Assembly (NCBI GenBank): GCA_934167685.1 | Contig: CAKPLQ010000050.1 | Span: 1 to 8,182 of the forward strand | Origin: an uncultured Clostridia bacterium | GTDB taxonomy: Bacteria; Bacillota; Clostridia; TANB77; CAG-508 | Direction: 5' to 3' | DNA: 8,182 bases | Shown here: piece after piece, positions 1 to 7,485 of the stretch | Layout: each line of letters begins with the position of its first letter | How positions within the stretch are numbered: the first letter of the stretch is position 1 | The notes under the pieces: generated by a model | What the model was told of the DNA's origin: nothing | The model's database searches: none | The model's input: only the letters and a program-made list of their open reading frames with translations | Made by a program: the position numbers and the translations under genes

Positions 1-883
1 ATATAGATGCATTATAAATTTTAACTATAACATCGTTTAATTTTGCATCAAATTCTTCTTGAGTTTGATGTGCATTTAAGTCTTGTAATAATGCTCTTGA
101 AAAACTTGCTATCATTCTATTATTTTTAGCTAATAGTTCAACAGCTTTATCTACGTCATATCCACCTGACAAAGCTACAATCCTTACAACACATTCATAA
201 TCATATAAATCTAAATAATGATTTTCAACTGTTGGAATTGTGAACTTGAACATTATTTTATCTTCTTTATTCCAGTTGTCTAATTGTTTTTTGATTTCGT
301 CTTTTAAGATTTCTTCGCATTTTTCTTTTTCTGGTGCGTTTATATCAACTTCTGGTTCGATAATTGGCACTAAATCTGCATCACATATTGTTTTTGCAAA
401 TTCAAATTGTTGTGCTACTATTGCTTTTATTCCTTCAACATTTGGTTCGTATATTACTGATCTCATTTTTGTTCCAAATACGTGTTTTTCATTTGCCTCT
501 CTTAATTCTGTTTCTAATTCTGGAATTGGTTTCATTAATTTTACACCATCTTTTTCGTCTTGAAGCCCTTTATCAACTTTTAAGAATGATACAATGTGCT
601 TTTGATTCCATAAATAATCTGCTGTAAATTCATCATTTACTTTTGATAACATTGTTTTTTCAAATAAAATTGCTCCTAATATATGTTCATTTGTGAATGA
701 TTTACTTGTAAACACTCTTTTTCTCATTTCATGTATTAGATTAAACATTTCTTCTTCTGTATTATATTCACTTTCTGGAATTCCATAAGCTTTTAATGTT
801 TTGCTACTACTTCCTCCACTTTGGTCTAAAGCTGCTATAAAGCCTTTTCCATTTTTAATGATTTCATACTTTTCGTTATCCAT
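1..883 (-). CDS. fda: Class I fructose-bisphosphate aldolase (3' end cut by window edge)
   Basis: Reversible cleavage of fructose-1,6-bisphosphate to dihydroxyacetone phosphate and glyceraldehyde-3-phosphate in cytosolic glycolysis/gluconeogenesis, by a metal-independent Schiff-base mechanism. I translated 294 codons from the ATG at 881-883 to the left edge without a stop. The protein begins MDNEKYEIIKNGKGFIAALD, followed by QSGG, and later shows FLKVDKGL (about 100-107), HVFGTKMRS (134-142), PIIEPEVDIN (173-182), FKFTIP (212-217, with Lys213 the likely Schiff-base lysine), ALSGGY (237-242) and ASFSRAL (259-265). These match the Staphylococcus-type class I aldolase, which is about 296 residues, so only the last few residues or just the stop are missing. 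AAGGTGG lies 9 bases before the ATG, and a TTGACT-N17-TATAAT promoter is just upstream. It is monocistronic in this window, because the upstream dGTPase gene ends in a terminator. Confidence 0.95.
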   Translation of the reverse strand, partial: MDNEKYEIIKNGKGFIAALDQSGGSSSKTLKAYGIPESEYNTEEEMFNLIHEMRKRVFTSKSFTNEHILGAILFEKTMLSKVNDEFTADYLWNQKHIVSFLKVDKGLQDEKDGVKLMKPIPELETELREANEKHVFGTKMRSVIYEPNVEGIKAIVAQQFEFAKTICDADLVPIIEPEVDINAPEKEKCEEILKDEIKKQLDNWNKEDKIMFKFTIPTVENHYLDLYDYECVVRIVALSGGYDVDKAVELLAKNNRMIASFSRALLQDLNAHQTQEEFDAKLNDVIVKIYNASI

Positions 884-918
884 CTTTATTAACCACCTTT
901 CAATTATAATTTACATAC

Positions 919-947
919 ATTATAATAATATAATTTTAATAAGTCAA
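919..947 (-). promoter_or_regulatory. Promoter of the aldolase gene
   Basis: On the minus strand a -35 box TTGACT (947-942) and a perfect -10 box TATAAT (924-919) are separated by exactly 17 bases. The start of transcription should fall near 912, giving a leader of about 29 bases that holds the AAGGTGG ribosome site. This is a sigma-A type promoter. No operator-like repeat is evident in it. Confidence 0.8.
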
Positions 948-1010
948 TAAAATTATTAACATTATTCAAAGAAATAATTCTCGAATTTCACTAATTAAGT
1001 AAGTAGTACG

Positions 1011-1045
1011 AAAAAAGACTAGGAATGCTTGACTGGCTCCTAGTC
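1011..1045 (-). terminator. Intrinsic terminator after the dGTPase gene
   Basis: The minus-strand RNA forms GACUAGGA / UCCUAGUC (8 perfect pairs, 1038-1045 with 1017-1024), plus two inner G-C pairs closing the loop. A run of six U (complement of 1011-1016) follows at once. It starts 7 bases past the TAG stop at 1052-1054. It ends the penicillin-binding protein/dGTPase transcript and insulates the aldolase gene. Confidence 0.9.
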
Positions 1046-1051
1046 GATTTT

Positions 1052-2245
1052 CTAAAATCCAATAATTTTATTATAAGTATCAATAGCAAAATTATCTGTC
1101 ATACCAGAGATATAGTAAATAATAGCTTTAGAAAAAGATTTTTCATCATCCATATCTATGATAATATCATTTTGGTTAACATCTTTTCTTTGTTGATTCC
1201 AGTAATTTTCAAGCCATTCTTGAAAATTACTTATAACCTCTGGATACATTTTCTTTAATTTTCGCATTTTGTATATAGTACTTTTTCCGTCATATGTACT
1301 TTTTAACGTAAAATAAATTTCATTCAACACAATACTAAAATACCTTATTGCAGGTTTCAATCTTCTCGCTGTATATATATGCTTATAATTAAACTCTTTT
1401 ATTTCTTTTAATAAATTAAATGTCTCATCTGAAAAACATAGACCTGTTTGTGGAGATGAATTTTGGCACAAATCCCATATTAAATGGTTTATTATAACCG
1501 TATTGTTTATAACTTCTTTAGAATTTAATATTTTGTATAAATCCCTCAATTTCTCATCCAACATTCCTAAAGAAATAGCATCTTCTATATCTCTGCCAAG
1601 ATATGAAATTTTATCAGAAATTTTTACTACACATCCTTCCCAAGTATATGGTGCATACTGATTAGGATATTTATAATCGTTCAAATCAATGTATTCTTCT
1701 CTTGGTTTTAAGCAGTTTTCGTCTATTTCTCCGCAATGAGAGATTATACCATCCCTAACTGCATATGTTAAATTTAGATTTTGCTTGTTTTTATTTATAT
1801 CTTCTAATAATTCAATTTTATCTACAAATTCCATGCCATTTCTTTCATGCCAAAATTTTTCTCCAATATCTCTTTCAGAAATTTGTGATAATATTCGCTC
1901 ACCTTCATGTCCAAATGGACTGTGACCTATATCATGTCCTGTTGCAATTGCTTTTGTTAGTTCAGTATTTAAACCCAAATATTTTGCAATTGTATAACTA
2001 ACTGATTCTACATGCATTACATGTTCAATTCTGGTACATATATGGTCATTTTCTGGAGAAAAAAATACTTGAGTTTTATGTTTCATTCTTCTATATGCAT
2101 TACAATGTAAAATTCTTGTATAATCTCTTTCAAAATCTGAACGTATATCATTTTTCCTTTTATAAATTTCTTTTTCTCTCTTTATTATATTTTCCCATTT
2201 AGGATTATTTTCATTTGCAGCATCTTTTTCAAACTCATTTCTCAT
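1052..2245 (-). CDS. dgt: dGTPase-like HD-domain deoxynucleoside triphosphate triphosphohydrolase
   Basis: Predicted to hydrolyse dGTP/dNTPs to the deoxynucleoside and triphosphate, affecting dNTP pools in the cytosol. The family H...HD...D metal site is visible. Numbered from the upstream ATG at 2263, His81 lies in TRIEHVMHVE, His110-Asp111 in ATGHDIGHSPFGHEG, and Asp217 in VVKISDKISYLGRD. YRRMKHKTQVFF (58-68) and GIISHCGE (172-179) are also typical of the family. I place the start at the ATG at 2243-2245 (397 residues), because GAAGGG sits 9 bases before it. The upstream in-frame ATG at 2261-2263 (403 residues) overlaps the previous gene's TAA by one base but has no ribosome site. Substrate specificity cannot be read from sequence; many such Gram-positive homologues act on several dNTPs. 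It is cotranscribed with the upstream penicillin-binding protein and ends at a terminator. Confidence 0.9.
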   Translation of the reverse strand: MRNEFEKDAANENNPKWENIIKREKEIYKRKNDIRSDFERDYTRILHCNAYRRMKHKTQVFFSPENDHICTRIEHVMHVESVSYTIAKYLGLNTELTKAIATGHDIGHSPFGHEGERILSQISERDIGEKFWHERNGMEFVDKIELLEDINKNKQNLNLTYAVRDGIISHCGEIDENCLKPREEYIDLNDYKYPNQYAPYTWEGCVVKISDKISYLGRDIEDAISLGMLDEKLRDLYKILNSKEVINNTVIINHLIWDLCQNSSPQTGLCFSDETFNLLKEIKEFNYKHIYTARRLKPAIRYFSIVLNEIYFTLKSTYDGKSTIYKMRKLKKMYPEVISNFQEWLENYWNQQRKDVNQNDIIIDMDDEKSFSKAIIYYISGMTDNFAIDTYNKIIGF

Positions 2246-2254
2246 CTTTCGTTT

Positions 2255-2260
2255 CCCTTC
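2255..2260 (-). promoter_or_regulatory. Ribosome-binding site that decides the dGTPase start
   Basis: GAAGGG (minus strand, 2260-2255) lies 9 bases before the ATG at 2245. The alternative ATG at 2263 is preceded only by A/T-rich sequence from the end of the penicillin-binding protein gene, so it would depend entirely on reinitiation at the TAATG overlap. Confidence 0.6.
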
Positions 2261-2262
2261 CA

Positions 2263-4281
2263 TTAAAATAATGTTTTAATTTTTGAAATTAAATAGTGGC
2301 TTCCACCCAAATCTCTACCATTTTCAACCATACTTACAACTAGTAATTGATTTTCATTGTCATCAGCTGTAAAACAATCAAACCATCCTAATACATCTGC
2401 CTGTGCATCTTTTGAACCTTTTAGTTCTGCTGTTCCAGTTTTTCCTGCTATAGTTCTGCCAGAAACTTTCATATCTTTTGCTGTTCCTTCTGGATTTTCC
2501 ACTACTTGAATTAAATCTTCTTTTATTGTATTGGCTGCTTCTTTACTAAAGGCATTTTCTACTAAATATTCTACTGTATTTGTATCTTTGTCTTCTAGAT
2601 ATGGTTTTACCATATTGCCATCATTTGCAAAAGCAGAATAAATTGAAGCCATATGTATAGGATTTACTAAAATTTCTCCTTGACCATATCCACTATCTGC
2701 TAATACTTTTTCGTTTGCTATGTCTCCACTATTTGCGTATTGAGATTTTGATGTTGTTAATCCAATATCTATATTTTCGTTAAATTTAATTTTATTTAAT
2801 CCATCTGTAAAATTTTTCTTTCCTATTTGTAATGCTGCTTGAGCAAAATATATGTTATCTGAATGTATTAATGCATTTTTTAGGTTTTTAGGTCCATTAT
2901 ATGCTGTAAGTGTTGTTATATCATACTCTCCCCATCCATCTTTTTTCCAGCTTAAACCATTATATTGAAATGTATCTTCTGTACTTAATGAACCTGTTGT
3001 TAATCCTATTGCTCCTGTTATAGGCTTAAATGTAGAACCTGGGCAATAGCTTTGTAAATATCTTGTAAGCATTGGGTTTCTTTCATCATTTTTTATATTA
3101 TTCCATTCCTCTGTTCCCATGCCTAATGCAAAACTATTTGGATTATATGATGGTGTACTTACAAGTGCTAAAAGTGCTCCTGTTTTAGGATGCATAACTA
3201 CAAAAAATCCTTCATTATCTTTTAATTCATTATATAGTTTAGTTTGAATAGTAGAATCAATAGTCAATTTGATGTTTTCTCCATTTTGAACGTCGATTTT
3301 TGCAATATCTGTTTTTCGCTTTCCATCTTCACCTTCTATATATATTTCTACTCCATCTTTGCCTTTTAATCTTTCTTCATACTGTTTTTCTAGTCCAGCC
3401 TTGCCAATAACACTAGTTGATGTGTATCCTTTTCCTCTATTAGCCTCTATCTCTTCTGCTGTTATTGTTTGCACATAGCCAACTAGCTGTGCTGCTGCTT
3501 CTCCTAACGGATATGTTCTTCCTTTGGCAGTTGTAATTTTAACTCCAGGTATTTGAAGTAATTGATTTTTTAAATCTGTCGCATCCATTGCTATTTTTTT
3601 AATTTGTACAAATGAGTCATCTTTAACCCATGATGCTGATAAGTTTTTATTTATTGTTTCAGCAGTTGTACCTAATAAATTTGCTATTTTTTCTATATCT
3701 GTTTCTTTGCTATCACTAAGCTTTCCAGGTACAATTCCAACAGATGATACTGAACCTTGACCAGCTAATACTTGGCTATTTTTATCAATTATTGCCCCTC
3801 TTTCTGCTGATATTGTTTTTATTCTTACTTTGTCATTACTGCCTAAAGTAGGAAATATCAAGCTAGAGCTCCAATTTACTAAATATCCCTTTTCTTTATC
3901 TTTTGTTAGTCTTACTGTGTTATCAAATTCGACTTTTCCAGCATCTGTATTCATTTTTTGATTATATGAAATTTTGCTTGTTGCTGAATTTTCTTCTTCA
4001 ACTGATGAAATTTTAATTTGCATATCTGTCATGTCTATTCCATCATAAATATTTCTGTTTCTGGTAATAAAATCTTCTTTCGAAATTTTTGCTTTTGACT
4101 CTTCTGTTAATAATTCATACATTTCTTCATACTTTTGCTCATTTATATATCCAATATATTGTTGCCATATTTCTTCTGGTTTATTTGATTTTTTTGTTAT
4201 TACAACTGTTGCTATAGTTCCAATAATTGTTGCTATCACTACAATAGCTATAATTATCCACATTACAGTTTTCTTTTTCAT
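2263..4281 (-). CDS. Class B penicillin-binding protein, PBP2a/MecA-type (NTF2-like N-terminal domain plus transpeptidase)
   Basis: A membrane-anchored D,D-transpeptidase that cross-links peptidoglycan outside the cell. One membrane segment (about residues 7-28, followed by lysines) is followed by a MecA_N/NTF2-like domain (about 33-145, starting at KPEEIWQQYIGYINEQKYEEMYELL), then a PBP dimer region containing ERGAIID (160-166), and a transpeptidase domain from about 340. All three catalytic motifs are intact: STFK with nucleophile Ser416, SDN (474-476) and KTGT (614-617). The length of 672 residues is close to staphylococcal PBP2a (668). Family members include low-affinity PBPs, but resistance cannot be inferred from sequence alone. 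AAGGAGG lies 6 bases before the ATG, a strong ribosome site. It has its own promoter and is followed without a gap by the dGTPase gene. No mecR/blaR-type regulator is present. Confidence 0.93.
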   Translation of the reverse strand: MKKKTVMWIIIAIVVIATIIGTIATVVITKKSNKPEEIWQQYIGYINEQKYEEMYELLTEESKAKISKEDFITRNRNIYDGIDMTDMQIKISSVEEENSATSKISYNQKMNTDAGKVEFDNTVRLTKDKEKGYLVNWSSSLIFPTLGSNDKVRIKTISAERGAIIDKNSQVLAGQGSVSSVGIVPGKLSDSKETDIEKIANLLGTTAETINKNLSASWVKDDSFVQIKKIAMDATDLKNQLLQIPGVKITTAKGRTYPLGEAAAQLVGYVQTITAEEIEANRGKGYTSTSVIGKAGLEKQYEERLKGKDGVEIYIEGEDGKRKTDIAKIDVQNGENIKLTIDSTIQTKLYNELKDNEGFFVVMHPKTGALLALVSTPSYNPNSFALGMGTEEWNNIKNDERNPMLTRYLQSYCPGSTFKPITGAIGLTTGSLSTEDTFQYNGLSWKKDGWGEYDITTLTAYNGPKNLKNALIHSDNIYFAQAALQIGKKNFTDGLNKIKFNENIDIGLTTSKSQYANSGDIANEKVLADSGYGQGEILVNPIHMASIYSAFANDGNMVKPYLEDKDTNTVEYLVENAFSKEAANTIKEDLIQVVENPEGTAKDMKVSGRTIAGKTGTAELKGSKDAQADVLGWFDCFTADDNENQLLVVSMVENGRDLGGSHYLISKIKTLF

Positions 4282-4339
4282 TTTTTTCCTCCTTCGCTTG
4301 TGAAAATTTATTCAAATTTTCTCCAATTTTTATATTTGA

Positions 4340-4368
4340 ATTTTATCATATTTTATTTTATTATTCAA
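4340..4368 (-). promoter_or_regulatory. Promoter of the penicillin-binding protein/dGTPase operon
   Basis: On the minus strand TTGAAT (4368-4363), 17 bases, then TAAAAT (4345-4340), with TG one base ahead of the -10 (4348-4347), an extended -10 element. Transcription should start near 4333, leaving a leader of about 50 bases before the ATG at 4281. The 130-base gap to dinB holds no convincing terminator, so some read-through from dinB is possible. Confidence 0.7.
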
Positions 4369-4411
4369 TTGTTTTAATCTTATTTTTCTATAAATTGTTA
4401 CATGATAATAG

Positions 4412-5623
4412 CTATATGTCTTTTAGCTTAATTTTATCTTCTGAATGCAATTTTCCTGCTCTAGTTATACTATTATAACCATATTTTTGTTTTAAATTAT
4501 CTACAACTTTATCAAGTTTTTCTTGTCTTTCGTTACATTTATTGTCAAATAGAGATATTTGCAAATTTTGCTTCTCTTCTAGACCATCAACTCTCATTCC
4601 TATTAATCTTATGAAAGTTCCTTGTCTATACATCTCTTCTAACAACTCTTTTGCTAAAGCATAAATTTCTTTCGTGCTAGAAGTTGGTGATGGCAATTTT
4701 CTTTGATGTGATTTGTCTTCAAAGTTCTTAGTTCTTAATTGCACATTTACCACATTAGCTAGCATTTCATATTTTCTTAATCTATATGTTACCTGTTCAG
4801 TTAGAGCCAATAACACCTCTTCTAATTTAGAAATATCACTTAAGTCAATTGGTAATGTTGTTGAATTACCTATTCCTTTTGGTTTTTCAAATTTATATTG
4901 AACTTCGGAATTATCAATTCCATTAGCATATTCCCACATCATTTTTCCATGCTTTCCAAACTTTTTAGTTAGCACTTGTTCATCTGCATGGGCCAATTGT
5001 CCTATTGTTTTTATTCCCATATTATATAATTTAGGAATTGTTTTTCTTCCTAACATTAGTAGGTCTGATATAGGCAAACACCACATTTTAGTTGGTATCT
5101 CATTCTCAAATAATGTATGAACTCTATCTGGCTTAGTAAAATCAGATGCCATTTTTGCTAATAATTTATTATGTGCTACTCCCACATTTACAGTAAACCC
5201 CAATTCTTCTTTTACTCTTTTATTTATTTCATATCCTTTTTCTAACAAACTTTTTCCCATTAAACAATTTGTCATGTCTAAAAAACATTCATCTATACTA
5301 AATCTTTCTATTTTATCTGTATATTGCAACAATAGCTGATATAACTGATTTGAATATTGTTTATACATCTTATAGTTTCCTGGATAGACTTTTAATTGAG
5401 GGCATTTCATTCTCGCTTGATATAGTGTTTCTCCTGTTGAAATTCCAAATATTTTGGCTTTGGGACTTTTTGCCAATACTATTCCAGACCTTCTATTCTC
5501 GTCCCCTCCTATTACTGATGGGACTTCTCTTATATCTAATTCACTTCCATGCTTTAACATTTCTACTGCCGTCCAGCTTAAAAAAGCATTGTTGACATCA
5601 ACATGCAAGATTTGTCTCTCCAT
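4412..5623 (-). CDS. dinB: Y-family translesion DNA polymerase (DinB / Pol IV-like)
   Basis: Error-prone polymerase that copies past damaged bases. Palm motifs are intact: HVDVNNAFLSW (7-17), with Asp9 as metal ligand and Phe14 at the steric-gate position, and IERFSIDECFLDMT (105-118), carrying the catalytic Asp111-Glu112. VNVGVAHNKLLAKMASDFTKP (about 145-165) is the typical palm/fingers segment. LGRKTIPKLYNMGIKTIGQL (191-210) is the thumb helix-hairpin-helix. A little-finger domain follows, and QISLF (355-359) matches the beta-clamp-binding pentapeptide QL(S/D)LF. Length is 403 residues, usual for the family. The VNNAFLSW signature marks a Bacillota subgroup distinct from classical DinB (MDCFFASVE-like). 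GGTGAT lies 5 bases before the ATG, a modest ribosome site. Its promoter holds a LexA-like repeat, suggesting SOS control; that is inference. Confidence 0.93.
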   Translation of the reverse strand: MERQILHVDVNNAFLSWTAVEMLKHGSELDIREVPSVIGGDENRRSGIVLAKSPKAKIFGISTGETLYQARMKCPQLKVYPGNYKMYKQYSNQLYQLLLQYTDKIERFSIDECFLDMTNCLMGKSLLEKGYEINKRVKEELGFTVNVGVAHNKLLAKMASDFTKPDRVHTLFENEIPTKMWCLPISDLLMLGRKTIPKLYNMGIKTIGQLAHADEQVLTKKFGKHGKMMWEYANGIDNSEVQYKFEKPKGIGNSTTLPIDLSDISKLEEVLLALTEQVTYRLRKYEMLANVVNVQLRTKNFEDKSHQRKLPSPTSSTKEIYALAKELLEEMYRQGTFIRLIGMRVDGLEEKQNLQISLFDNKCNERQEKLDKVVDNLKQKYGYNSITRAGKLHSEDKIKLKDI

Positions 5624-5638
5624 AATATCACCAAACTA

Positions 5639-5667
5639 ATTATAAAACGTTTGTTTTTATTTGTCAA
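5639..5667 (-). promoter_or_regulatory. Consensus promoter of dinB with very short leader
   Basis: TTGACA (5667-5662), exactly 17 bases, then TATAAT (5644-5639): a perfect sigma-A consensus on the minus strand. The expected transcription start, about 7 bases after the -10, is near 5632, only about 8-9 bases before the ATG at 5623. The ribosome site GGTGAT would then be the 5' end of the mRNA. Confidence 0.85.
5644..5657 (-). promoter_or_regulatory. LexA-like inverted repeat inside the dinB promoter
   Basis: The plus strand reads AAAAC-GTTT-GTTTT, a 5+5 inverted repeat with a 4-base spacer lying between the -35 and -10 boxes. This matches the layout of the Gram-positive LexA box GAAC-N4-GTTC (or GTTT), with the outer G/C replaced by A/T. 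Its place in the core promoter is where a repressor would block polymerase. A CcpA cre site is less likely, because the outer TG/CA pairs are missing. Confidence 0.4.
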
Positions 5668-5691
5668 CCAAATTATGTTTTTTTGTAAAAT

Positions 5692-5731
5692 AAAAAAATA
5701 GCCAATAAGGTTTATAACACCCTATTGACTA
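5692..5731 (-). terminator. Intrinsic terminator of rny
   Basis: Starting 4 bases past the TAA of rny, the minus-strand RNA pairs 5731-5719 with 5711-5699 over 13 positions. Two of these are G.U wobbles (5728/5702 and 5722/5708). Seven U (complement of 5692-5698) follow. On the plus strand the same two positions would be A-C mismatches, so the structure is built for minus-strand RNA. Confidence 0.9.
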
Positions 5732-5735
5732 ATTT

Positions 5736-7277
5736 TTATTTTGCATAATCTACTACTCTAGTTTCTCTAATAATATTTACCTTTATTTGACCTGGATAAT
5801 CCATTTCATCTTCAATTCTCTTAGATACGTCTCTTGCTAATAATGTCATTTTGTCATCTGAAATTTTGTCTGGTTTTACTATTATTCTAACTTCACGACC
5901 TGCTTGAATTGCAAATGATTTTTCAACTCCATCAAATGAATCTGCAATTGATTCAAGATTTTCTAGTCTCTTTATGTAAGCTTCTAATGTTTCTCTTCTT
6001 GCTCCCGGTCTTGATGCTGATATTGCGTCAGCAGCTTGTACCAATACGGCCTCTAATGTTTGAGGTTCTACATCTCCGTGATGAGCTTCTACTGCGTTTA
6101 TTACTAATGGATTTTCTTTAAATTTCTTTAATATGTCTACACCTATCTGAACATGTGTACCTTCCATATCATGGTCTAAAGCTTTTCCAATATCATGTAA
6201 TAATCCAGCTCTACGTGCAAGTTTTGCATCTAATCCAAGTTCTTCTGCCATTATTCTTGCTAGGTTTGAAACTTCTATTGAGTGATTTAATACATTTTGT
6301 CCATAACTTGTTCTGTATTTTAATTTTCCTATCAATTTAATAAGTTCTGGATTTAAACCAATTACTCCTGTTTCTAATGTTGCTCTTTCACCTTCTGATT
6401 TAATGGTTTCCATCAATTCTTCTTTAGCTTTTTCTACCATTTCTTCTATTTTTGCTGGATGAATTCTTCCATCATCAATTAATTTTTCAAGAGCTATTCT
6501 AGCAACCTCTCTTCTTAATGGGTCAAAACCTGATAGTATTACTGCTTCTGGTGTATCATCTATTATTAAATCTATTCCTGTAAGTGTTTCTAGTGCTCTT
6601 ATGTTTCTACCTTCTCTACCAATAATTCTTCCTTTTATGTCATCTGATGGAAGTGGTACTATTGAGACTGTAGTTTCTGCAGAGTGGTCTGCCGCACATT
6701 TTTGAATTGCATAACTTATTGTTTCTTTTGCATTTTTCTTTGCTTCTTCTTTAGCTTTTTGTTCTAACTCTCTAATTAAAGCTGCCTTTTCAGCAGTTAT
6801 CTCTTGCTCTACTGAACTTAATAATTGCTTTTTGGCTTCTTCTTTTGTTAAGTTAGCAACTTTTTGAAGTACTCCTAGCTGTTCTGCTTTTAAGTCCTCA
6901 ATTTCTTTTTCCTTTTCTTTTAATTCACGTTCTTCTTTTTCTAATTCTCTTTCTTTCTTTTCAAAATTTTCTGAACGTTTTTCTAAGTTTTCTTCCTTTT
7001 GAATAATTCTACTTTCTTGTTTTTGAACTTCGCCTCTTCTTTCTTTAATCTCCTGATCTAATTCGTTTCTAGCATTCATAATTTCTTCTTTTGCCTTAAT
7101 AATTTCTTCTTTTTTCAAATTTTCTGCTTCTATTTTTGCTAGGTCAACTAATCTTTTTGCTTCTTGTTCTGCTCCTTCTATTTTAGATTCAGCAATTTTT
7201 TTTCTTATTACCATTCCTACTGGTATTCCTATTGCTAATGAGATTAAGATAGCGGCTACTATGATTAAAGTATTCAT
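5736..7277 (-). CDS. rny: Ribonuclease Y
   Basis: Membrane-anchored endoribonuclease that starts mRNA decay and processing in many Bacillota. Numbered from the upstream ATG at 7283, it shows a single N-terminal membrane helix (about 4-27), a long charged coiled coil rich in Lys/Glu (about 30-185), a KH RNA-binding domain with IIGREGRNI (220-228), and an HD domain with LLHDIGKALDHDMEGTH (361-377), His363-Asp364 as metal ligands, and EAHHGD (399-404). The C-terminal part has REVRIIVKPDKI. I choose the ATG at 7275-7277 (513 residues), because GAGGTG is 7 bases before it but only 1 base before the ATG at 7283. The length is normal for the family. It has its own promoter and terminator, so it is a single-gene unit. 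Confidence 0.97.
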   Translation of the reverse strand: MNTLIIVAAILISLAIGIPVGMVIRKKIAESKIEGAEQEAKRLVDLAKIEAENLKKEEIIKAKEEIMNARNELDQEIKERRGEVQKQESRIIQKEENLEKRSENFEKKERELEKEERELKEKEKEIEDLKAEQLGVLQKVANLTKEEAKKQLLSSVEQEITAEKAALIRELEQKAKEEAKKNAKETISYAIQKCAADHSAETTVSIVPLPSDDIKGRIIGREGRNIRALETLTGIDLIIDDTPEAVILSGFDPLRREVARIALEKLIDDGRIHPAKIEEMVEKAKEELMETIKSEGERATLETGVIGLNPELIKLIGKLKYRTSYGQNVLNHSIEVSNLARIMAEELGLDAKLARRAGLLHDIGKALDHDMEGTHVQIGVDILKKFKENPLVINAVEAHHGDVEPQTLEAVLVQAADAISASRPGARRETLEAYIKRLENLESIADSFDGVEKSFAIQAGREVRIIVKPDKISDDKMTLLARDVSKRIEDEMDYPGQIKVNIIRETRVVDYAK

Positions 7278-7284
7278 AATCATA

Positions 7285-7293
7285 CACCTCTTT
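7285..7293 (-). promoter_or_regulatory. Ribosome-binding site that decides the rny start
   Basis: AAAGAGGTG (minus strand, 7293-7285) is spaced 7 bases from the ATG at 7277. It is only 1 base from the in-frame ATG at 7283, too close to serve it, so the protein probably begins MNTLII rather than MIMNTL. Confidence 0.75.
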
Positions 7294-7370
7294 CTTATTT
7301 AATTTTCAATGTTCGAATAAATATATCTTTTTTTACTTTAATTTTTTCATATATTTTTTCAACCTATTAT

Positions 7371-7399
7371 ATTTTATAATTATTATGGTCAACTGTCAA
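7371..7399 (-). promoter_or_regulatory. Promoter of rny
   Basis: TTGACA (7399-7394), 17 bases, then TAAAAT (7376-7371). A second TTGACC follows the first -35 at once, and a TATAAT-like box overlaps the -10 region, so a shifted overlapping promoter with 15-base spacing is possible. Transcription from the main promoter should start near 7364, giving a leader of about 87 bases. The leader is A/U-rich, and I see no riboswitch or strong hairpin in it. Confidence 0.75.
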
Positions 7400-7450
7400 G
7401 GGCTTTCACATAATTATTTTAAATTTATGGTCCTTTTTATTATAAATTAA

Positions 7451-7482
7451 GGACTAGTCCTCACTTTAGTGTAGACTAGCCC
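7451..7482 (-). terminator. Long hairpin, possible terminator of the DGR target transcript
   Basis: The minus-strand RNA pairs GGGCUAGUCU (7482-7473) with GGACUAGUCC (7460-7451): 10 pairs including two G.U. After one mismatch come three more pairs (CAC/GUG) closing a four-base loop. The two G.U pairs would be A-C mismatches on the plus strand, so it acts as minus-strand RNA. It is followed by UUAAUUUAUAAU, U-rich but not a clean U run, so terminator strength is uncertain. Confidence 0.5.
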
Positions 7483-7485
7483 TGT

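Noticed and set aside
240..627. Two plus-strand open frames (240-563 and 364-627)
   Set aside because: They lie wholly inside the aldolase gene on the opposite strand, are mutually overlapping and have no ribosome site; they are shadows of a well-conserved gene.
1046..1059. Small inverted repeat GATTTT/AAAATC at the dGTPase stop
   Set aside because: Two-base loop and A/T pairs only; too weak to be a functional structure next to the real terminator.
4381..4411. Terminator after dinB
   Set aside because: Only weak A/T pairings and no stem followed by a U run; left unannotated.
5644..5657. CcpA cre site in the dinB promoter
   Set aside because: The central AAACG core is there, but the outer TG and CA positions of cre do not match; a LexA-like reading fits the gene's role better.
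5350..6340. Several plus-strand open frames opposite dinB and rny
   Set aside because: Leucine/phenylalanine-rich translations are the antisense of conserved Glu/Lys-rich minus-strand genes, with no promoter or ribosome site.
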